In this document: piece by piece, positions 57,568 through 64,000 of the stretch
Layout of the letters: each line of letters starts with the position of its first letter
Position numbering within the stretch: the stretch's first letter is position 1
Source of the DNA: Camillea tinctor
Taxonomy: Eukaryota > Ascomycota > Sordariomycetes > Xylariales > Xylariaceae
Assembly (NCBI GenBank): GCA_022578605.1
Contig: MU394056.1
Location: 372,001-436,000, forward strand
Reading direction: 5' to 3'
DNA length: 64,000 bases
Program-made: the position numbers and the translations under genes
Notes under the pieces: generated by a model
The model's input: only the letters and a program-made list of their open reading frames with translations
The model's database searches: none
What the model was told of the DNA's origin: nothing

Positions 57568-58944
57568 ATGCACCTGGAAGAAATCAGCGACGGGGTGGCA
57601 GAGCGCCTCAAGCTGGCGCAGGACGAGTCTAGCCCGTCCAATACTGCCGAGTCGCAAACACAAAATACTGCACCCACACCGGCGGCCACAGCAACGGGAG
57701 CCATGTTTCCCGAGCTCTCTCCAGGGCGGGCCATGACGGAGAAGAAGACGGTAGACGAAGTGGTGGCGGAACTGAAGAAATCGCCCTTCTTCATGACGGA
57801 GCTGGAGGAGAACGACGACACCGAGGCCCTCAAGGCGCTTGCGTACGAGGGCACGCCGCTCGAGAACGCCTCCGACTTCAAGGAGCGCGGAAACGAGTGC
57901 TTCAAGCAGCGCCGCTGGGCCGACGCCAAGGAGTTCTACACGAAAGGCGTGCTGATCCTCGCCGCCGAGGAGCGCAAGCGCAAGCTGGCCAGCGAGTTGA
58001 AAAAGCCTGGCAGCACTACTTCTACTTCTCCTTCCACTACTACGGCAAGCACAGGAGGGGCGGAAAAGAAGCAGGACGTCAACGGTAGCAGCAGTAACGG
58101 CGATAACGGTGCCGGCGCCACCTCAGCCGAGATCCGCGCGCAGCGCTCCGTGCTCGAGTCCCTGTACGTCAACCGCGCGGCCTGCCACCTGGAGCTGAAG
58201 AACCACCGCAGCTGCTGGCTGGACGGGGCGGCGGCCCTGCGGCTCAACGAGCGCAACCTGAAAGCGTACTACCGGTGCGCGCGGGCGTTCCTGGCGGCGG
58301 GCCGCCTCGCCGAAGCGGACGACGCGTGCGCGCGGGGCCTCGCGCTCGACGCATCCAACGCGTCGCTGCGCGCCGTGGCGCGCGACATCGTGCAGCGGTC
58401 GGCCGACGCGGCCGCGAAGCAGCGGCGCGAGGCGGAGCGTCTCGCGGGCGAGAAGCGGCGGTCGACGCTCCTCCAGGCGGCGCTGCGCGCGCGCGGGATC
58501 CGCATGCGCGCCACGGCGCAGCCGCCGGAGATGGAGGACGCGGGCGTGCGGCTGGAGCCGGACCCGGAGGATGCGCGCAGCGGGGTGGTGTTCCCGGCGG
58601 TGCTGCTGTACCCGGCGGAGCTGCAGTCGGATTTCGTGAAGGGGTTCGGGGAGGCGGAGTGTCTGGGCGATCACCTGGCGTATATCCTGCCGCCGCCGTG
58701 GGATAGCAGCGGGGAGTACGCGGGCGCGGAGGCGGTGGAGTGCTACGTCGAGACGGTGGGTGGCGAGGGGATAGCTCCGGGGCTGGTTAAGGTGGGCAAG
58801 AAGGCCCCGCTGCTGAAGATATTGTCGTCGGGTAACGTCGAGGTCGTGGATGAGCTGGTGCGGTTCTACGTCCTGCCTAAGGCGAAGGCGGCGGCTTGGG
58901 TGCAGGAGTTTAAGATGAAGAGGGCGGCGGAGAGGGGCAGTTAA
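57568..58944 (+). CDS. Cns1/TTC4-like TPR Hsp90 co-chaperone
   Basis: A single frame of 458 aa from ATG at 57,568. An N-terminal Pro/Thr/Ala-rich segment precedes KKTVDEVVAELKKSPFFMTEL, then TPR units (ASDFKERGNECFKQRRWADA, LYVNRAACHLELKNHRSCWL, LKAYYRCARAFLAAGRLAEA). The C-terminal half includes GVVFPAVLLYPAELQSDFVK and LSSGNVEVVDELVRFYVLPK, the wheel-like domain I associate with Cns1/TTC4. In yeast Cns1 binds Hsp90/Hsp70 tails and supports folding of eEF2. An insertion between TPR units (~145-180, Ser/Thr/Asn-rich) is low complexity. The frame is extremely GC-rich after 57,850. Confidence 0.85.
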   Translation: MHLEEISDGVAERLKLAQDESSPSNTAESQTQNTAPTPAATATGAMFPELSPGRAMTEKKTVDEVVAELKKSPFFMTELEENDDTEALKALAYEGTPLENASDFKERGNECFKQRRWADAKEFYTKGVLILAAEERKRKLASELKKPGSTTSTSPSTTTASTGGAEKKQDVNGSSSNGDNGAGATSAEIRAQRSVLESLYVNRAACHLELKNHRSCWLDGAAALRLNERNLKAYYRCARAFLAAGRLAEADDACARGLALDASNASLRAVARDIVQRSADAAAKQRREAERLAGEKRRSTLLQAALRARGIRMRATAQPPEMEDAGVRLEPDPEDARSGVVFPAVLLYPAELQSDFVKGFGEAECLGDHLAYILPPPWDSSGEYAGAEAVECYVETVGGEGIAPGLVKVGKKAPLLKILSSGNVEVVDELVRFYVLPKAKAAAWVQEFKMKRAAERGS

Positions 58945-59640
58945 TATAGGGGAGAGGGGGAAAGGGGAGGAGAAAGAAAAAATTGGATGTGAGTGAAATT
59001 ATTAGAAAAAAGAGAGAGGGGCGGTCAGGACTAGAGAAAATGATACCAATAGGAGAAAAAAAAGAACTACATGCTCGAAGGCTTTTTATGATCCTCATAT
59101 CCAAAAGAAGGACCCCGAAGTGTGGTAATAGGACCCGATCAAAGAACGTAAAATCTAACTGTATAAAAATGATTCAATGATGAGTGTAGTGTCTATCTAA
59201 CATTGTAACCGGTTCTACAGTATAAAGGGGGGGGGGGGGGGCATAAGAACATCCTCTTTCCTCTCTTAATCCCCAAATCATAATAGAACCTCAGCATCAC
59301 CAAATTCTCGGTAGGGCACAAAGGAGAAGGGAGTAGGGGGCACGGAGTGAGAGGGACAATCTAAGAAAGCCAGTTCTCTATTACAAAAGTAAAAATCTAA
59401 GTTAGGTACTTGACCGAAAACAAGTGGATAGTAGTATACAATAAATACATTACTTTTTTCCCCTCCCTCGCTCCCTTACCCATAAGTCCCCCCTTTTCCG
59501 AATCCCAATTCCCGATCCCCCCTTTTCCTTGCCCGCCGCCCCCCTCCTTTTGTTCCCTCTTCTCAACCTTCCTCGCCACCTCCAGGTATAAGCACTCCCA
59601 TATGGTTAGTCCTGGACACCAAGCCATTTTACCTACGTAG
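58945..59640. other. Intergenic, convergent 3' ends
   Basis: Purine-rich tracts (58,950-59,060), a run of 15 G at 59,227-59,241, then pyrimidine-rich tracts at 59,460-59,580. No gene is seen. Confidence 0.6.
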
Positions 59641-61655
59641 CTACATGGAATTCGACCTAACCCTCTTAGTCCTCGGGACCGCCCGCTCGCTCGGCGACTC
59701 CGTTCCTGCTACCGCCTCCCTGGCCCGCCCGTCCTGCACGCTGAGCTTCATGAGCATGAGCGCCGCGTTCTTGTCCTTGTTCGCGCTCTCGTGGTCGTCA
59801 TGGCACTTGCTTTTCTTTTCCTCAGCTCCTCTTCCTCCTGCTGCTGCTGTCCCGGTGCTCATCTGGTGGTTATGGTAGTCACGATTTGGAGGATTCGGGG
59901 CAGGAGCTGGGTGGTGATGATGATTATGATGATATGCGCGAGGGCTGCTTTCGCTGTCGATTTGTGATGCAGTTCGCTTACTATTGCTGTTGCTGCTGAC
60001 GCTATTGGGGTGCCAGGTTTGCGTTTGTGTTGTTTGTGTTTGCTGCTGCTGATGTTGGTGTTGGTGTTGTTGTATTTGTTGGGGGTAGTGGTGATATTGG
60101 CTATGGTGCGGTTGGGAGCGAGAATACGATTGAGAATTAGAATGGGAACGCGAAGATGGATATACCGGGGTTGATGCTGCCGGCGGAGGAGGAGGTGGAG
60201 GTGGTGGCGGGGGCTGTAAATGTGCGGTAGTAGTGAATCGCGGAACGGCAGTAAGCCAGGGGCTTGGTCCGGATGTCTCGTATTGCGAGTGTGGCTGGGA
60301 ATGGTGCGGGAGGATGTTCACCGGTGTCCACGATGTGCTAGACCGTAGACTCACGGGGCCTACCGGCGGTGGGATCGGTGAGTGCATGAGCCGTTGGTGG
60401 TGCTCGTAGCTCATGCTACTACGATCCGTGGTGGCAGGTGAGATGTCGCTGTCCGTGTCCGTGGCGTAGGGACTGTCACAGATTCCTCCTCCTCCTCCTC
60501 CTCCTCCTCCTAACCTCGAGGTAGTGGTGACGCACGTTTTGCGGACACGGGAACGCGGCTGGTGGCCAACGTCGTCGAAGGCACTCCGAAAAAGTCTCCG
60601 ATCCCGCTTCGGGCTAATTCTGCCGATGGGCGAGGAAGATGAGGTTATCACCATGTTGCTGTTGCTGCTTGTGCTGCTGTGGTTATTGTACTGTCTGCGG
60701 AAGTATTCGGCTTCCCGAGTTGATCGGATCACGATTGCAGGATCTATTATCATGCGACTGTACTCTGGTGCTTCCGAAGGCGTGCAGAGCGATGGGAAGT
60801 CGGGCCCGAAGATGGGGATTAAAGCTCCCGCGATGTTGTGGCAGAAGGTCGCGCAGACGGCTTTTGCGCATTGGTATGGCATCCAATAGCCTGTTTCGGG
60901 ATATCGTGGGTAGTTAGTCCGCGGTTCTTGAAAGACAAGGTCTAGGTCAGATAAGATAAATATACACACACACCTTGAGCCATGATCGAACCCCCTGTGA
61001 TGCTGTGGGTGATTTCCTTGAGGCCAGGATTCGAACCCAACATCTTGGCAGGGGTCGTCTACAATACCTTGAGCTTTAGCATATTCTCCCGCCTGGTTTA
61101 GAGGAGTGGCTAACCTTAGGATATTTACAACATTTAAAGAAAGGGGTCATGCGAACAAGGCCAACATTGTAATCCCACATGACAGTATACTCCGTATCGT
61201 CCCCGGGGACTCTGAAAACGTATTGAAATACTGTGATTTAGGTCAACGACGACTGGTCCGACTCCCAAGCCTTAGAACCATGTTTTTTTTTGTTTACCTT
61301 CGAAGCTCTCCCGGCCTGTCTTCTCGTAGAAATCCTTCTTCCCACTGTTGTAAGGGATGTGTCGGGAATACTCCTGTATCTTCCCGAGGGGGTAGACTTG
61401 GAACTTCCGAACCTGACGGAGCGAGGCCGGGTCGAGCCTCTCGAAAGGAAGAAAGTTAACAACACCCTTCGGCTTGCTTTTCGTGAAAACTGCTGCGTCC
61501 TTGGGCATCTTGTGCTTTGGTATCATATGTCTATCCACGAATGAAGAGTCATCCGCAAAGGAGGTCGTTGGAGACGACAAGGCTGGACTTGGAGGAAACC
61601 GATTGATTGGTGGCCCCGGAGGAGCAGGATTAAGAAGAGAGGCCACTGAAAGCAT
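59641..61655 (-). CDS. APSES/KilA-N DNA-binding transcription factor, Xbp1-like
   Basis: Four exons join in frame (602 aa): 61655-61298, 61230-61115, 61058-60974, 60890-59641. The start [16 protein letters not shown] matches my memory of Pezizomycotina members. The DNA-binding domain spans exons 1-4: [127 protein letters not shown]. The rest is disordered: Gly, Pro, His and Gln runs (polyPro at ~260, His/Gln-rich at ~300-340) and a basic end ([10 protein letters not shown]). APSES factors control morphogenesis, sporulation and stress responses; yeast Xbp1 is a repressor. The third exon mimics tRNA T-arms on the plus strand. A ~2.3 kb gene-free region lies upstream, usual for developmental regulators. 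Confidence 0.9.
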
Positions 61656-64000
61656 GGCGGTGAGTGGCTATGGAGGAAATGTCTCGAAACTAGATGGAGT
61701 ACTACTGCAAGAGAAGTTGTGGACGGTGTTCTACAGAGATGAAGGCCAGAAGATGAAGGACAGGGAAGTCAAGACAGCGCTTGCGTCGGCAGGCCAGAGG
61801 GGAAAAGGGCAGGGGAGGAAACCCAAGTCCTTTTTGAACTGGGCAAACAGCTAGATCACTGAAGCACACCTTCGCCAGACGGCGAGCCGATGTTAGCACA
61901 AGGGCCCGAGATTGCTTTCTTTCTTGACTGTACCCAGTCATGCAGCTATCTGCAGAGCACTTGGCGGTGTCCAGTGCTGCCTTATTGACCGATGTATTCG
62001 GTGCAGCGTCCTTTGTCAAATATGTCTTGGAATCGACCTGTAGGAGTAGAGGAGCCCGTTTGTGTACGCCCACCGCTTTTTGGAGGATCGAGTTCAAAGC
62101 CACGAAGTGATAGGTGATGGGGTGGCCCAGGCGAGGCAGGGCGGAAGCAGGCACTATCGTAGGTGGTCTATCTAGAGAGGAGAACGGCCGAGACGGCCTC
62201 TATGGGAGTCATAGGGAGGAAGGGTGGTGGTGATGGCCGGCTCATCGAGCCTCCTGACGGAGAGTTTCGGGAATAGGCACTCCAGGTTCACCAAACGATG
62301 CCGTCGACTCCGTCTCATTGCCGATAAGACGGACATAGAGACTAGCCTAGATGTATCAAGTCGACCCACGGCACCCAGGACAACATCGAGGTTAAGCAAA
62401 GTTTCAGTGCATTTCACCAGCCCAGGCGTAAAGCCCGAAAGGGGCGATCACAGGCGACCGCATGACGCAGCAGATCTCTCGCTAGAGACAACAAATGAGT
62501 TTGGCACAGCAAATATCTCGCTGTGAAAAGCCCAAACAGGGACCGGGCTTGTTTGAAATGCATAGAAGAATTTTGGCAGAAAGCATCACGCGGCAGCCTG
62601 CAGATGGTGCCGTCCAAGCTTACCAGGCTAGGCGGATTTTCTGATGATAGGGGAACAAAGAAATGGCCGTGGTAAGTAGATTAGACCCCCAGACAAAGAT
62701 TGCTCGACTCGACACACGTGTACCCATACCTCTCAGCCTAGGAGAAGGGGGGAAAAGGGGGGGGAGGGGGGGGTGGAAGGGGTGTAAGGGAGAGACACAC
62801 CTGATAACTTATGTACTGCGAAGAAGCTGTCTACTGGCCCTTTTAACAAAGAAAAGGGACGATGAATTTCACTTTGGGCTTGACCGCCGAGATGGCGACA
62901 GACTCTGGTGGAGAGAACTGTGCTTAACCGTGGACCACGTATCTAGATTTCTTTTTCCCTTCTTCACATGAAAGAATTCCATTAAACCGTTCGAGAAGGG
63001 CAGAAAGTGGCTATCTGAAGGGAGTTCCCGTCGGTATGATCAGTGAGGAATGCGGAGATTGCAGCCGTCACTATACCTACCCTTGTTTTTGTTTTTTTTT
63101 TCCCTCCACGAGCTCAGATGTGTGTGTACAAGCACAAAAGATTCCGGTAGGAGACACAGAGGCGGAGCCTAAGCCAACTCTGAAAGGGCGATCGTCTATG
63201 TTCATGCTAGTCCCGGTTAGTAAAGAGACATATTTGACATATCAGATATCTCGCTCGAAGACCCTAGAAAAGGAAATGGCCAGATACGACAGAAGGGGGG
63301 TTGACATACGATAGTCGGGAATCTGTGGTGTGGACAGGCCAGCTTGAAGACCTGAAGAAGAAGAAGAAGGAACCCGATCTAGTGACCATGGCCCACGCTC
63401 TTCGAAGTAGCTCCAACAACAAATAATGATAATATTAATTATGGTAAAGGATAGGCCAGCGTGAGGTTAGTGCTCCCCCAAGCTGTTGCCCAAGCAGATA
63501 ATCCTCGAGTCATTGCCCCCCTGAGCCTGTCTTCCAGCGCGTTGTGTTTTTTGAGCGCACTAAGTTCTGCAGCCTTCCGTATGTCACCGACTTCCCAGCG
63601 GTGGGCTAATCATTCTCTCATGAATTCATGCCTACAAACGGAAATGGCAAGTGGAGATTCTGTTGACAGTGGACAAGGTGAAGCACGGGTTTCTTACCCG
63701 TGCTTGTCAAGCCCCAAGGGGTAAGACTTGGAATTCAAGCTTATTGTGCTGTGTAATGGCTAGTGACCCAGGACCGCGTGTGCCATCTCGTGATTCTTCT
63801 CTAGGAGTAGCCGAAGGGTTTGCCCCACCAGTTCTGGTAGACGGGAAGCTTGGCCAGGTTATCCTGGTTTTCTGATCCTCTTATTTGCGTTCGCGAGGGG
63901 GACTATATAAGCAGCTACAGGGGAAATGGTAGGTGTAGAAAAAACTACATGAGAGGTTATAGGAGAGAGTGAGAGAGGGAGAGGGAGAGAGGGAGAGAGG
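61656..64000. promoter_or_regulatory. Long upstream region of the APSES gene
   Basis: 2.3 kb with only short frames in all six phases, none with family features. Composition is balanced, unlike AT-rich intergenic DNA elsewhere, which fits a long 5' leader or regulatory region. G/A-rich tracts occur at 62,745-62,790, 63,355-63,370 (AAGAAGAAGAAGAAG) and 63,960-64,000 (GAGAGG repeats to the window end). I could not define introns or a transcription start. Confidence 0.45.

Noticed and set aside
60985..61050. Two tRNA T-arm-like motifs (GGTTCGAATCC and GGTTCGATCA, minus strand)
   Set aside because: They are coding sequence: exon 3 of the APSES gene ([20 protein letters not shown]...) reads through them in frame, and no tRNA cloverleaf closes around them.
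61702..62154. 150-codon minus-strand frame upstream of the APSES start
   Set aside because: No family features; the APSES start at 61,655 is family-typical, so this is more likely 5' leader or promoter.
1..64000. CRISPR array or bacterial operon structure
   Set aside because: No regularly spaced direct repeats; genes have introns and eukaryotic tRNAs, so CRISPR is not expected.

Overview
This window is nuclear DNA from a filamentous ascomycete, most likely a Sordariomycete. The evidence is genes broken by short (50-110 nt) GT/AG introns, intron-containing nuclear tRNA genes, a chitin synthase-like tail, a PRC2 subunit (EED), an APSES regulator, small secreted Cys-rich proteins, and a very AT-rich block that looks mutated by RIP. 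I reconstructed exon joins by hand from splice signals, frame continuity and family similarity; none has been checked against transcripts.

Layout. 0-11 kb is an accessory-looking stretch. After the 3' end of a probable chitin synthase come a two-part protein with an N-terminal beta-rich domain, a zinc-phospholipase-like His/Asp-rich domain and a C-terminal membrane anchor (1819-3689, minus); a small secreted six-Cys protein (4835-5511, minus); and a 1,564-residue RHS/YD-repeat protein of bacterial type with a variable C-terminal tip (6336-11096, plus). 11.8-26.2 kb is an ordinary gene-dense block: a Gvp36-like BAR protein, an alcohol-oxidase-like GMC enzyme, the complex I NDUFA5/29.9 kDa subunit, an Rrn11-like Pol I factor, a Yip4/YIPF6-like Golgi protein and a PAS-domain protein. 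26.2-35.6 kb has no gene I can support but holds two short inverted-repeat elements. 35.6-46.1 kb holds EED, a 74-residue secreted Cys-rich protein, an uncharacterised membrane protein, a tRNA-Ala with an intron, and a Cys-rich surface protein with one membrane span. 46.6-50.1 kb is an extremely AT-rich element bounded by imperfect terminal inverted repeats and a 6-bp direct repeat, read here as a RIP-degraded DNA transposon. 52.8-61.7 kb returns to conserved genes: a GH76 (Dcw1/Dfg5-like) mannosidase, a tRNA-Tyr with an intron, histidinol-phosphate aminotransferase, a Cns1/TTC4-like Hsp90 co-chaperone and an Xbp1-like APSES factor. The last 2.3 kb is probably that factor's long 5' region.

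How the parts relate. Most genes are independent housekeeping units. The candidate unusual system is the 1.8-11.1 kb group (RHS polymorphic-toxin-like protein, membrane-anchored phospholipase-like fusion, secreted Cys-rich protein). Their co-location could reflect a shared role in antagonism or host interaction, but nothing in the sequence proves they act together. Chromatin is a second theme: an EED gene sits about 9 kb from a RIP-like AT-rich block, and small secreted or surface protein genes lie next to gene-sparse, repeat-bearing DNA.
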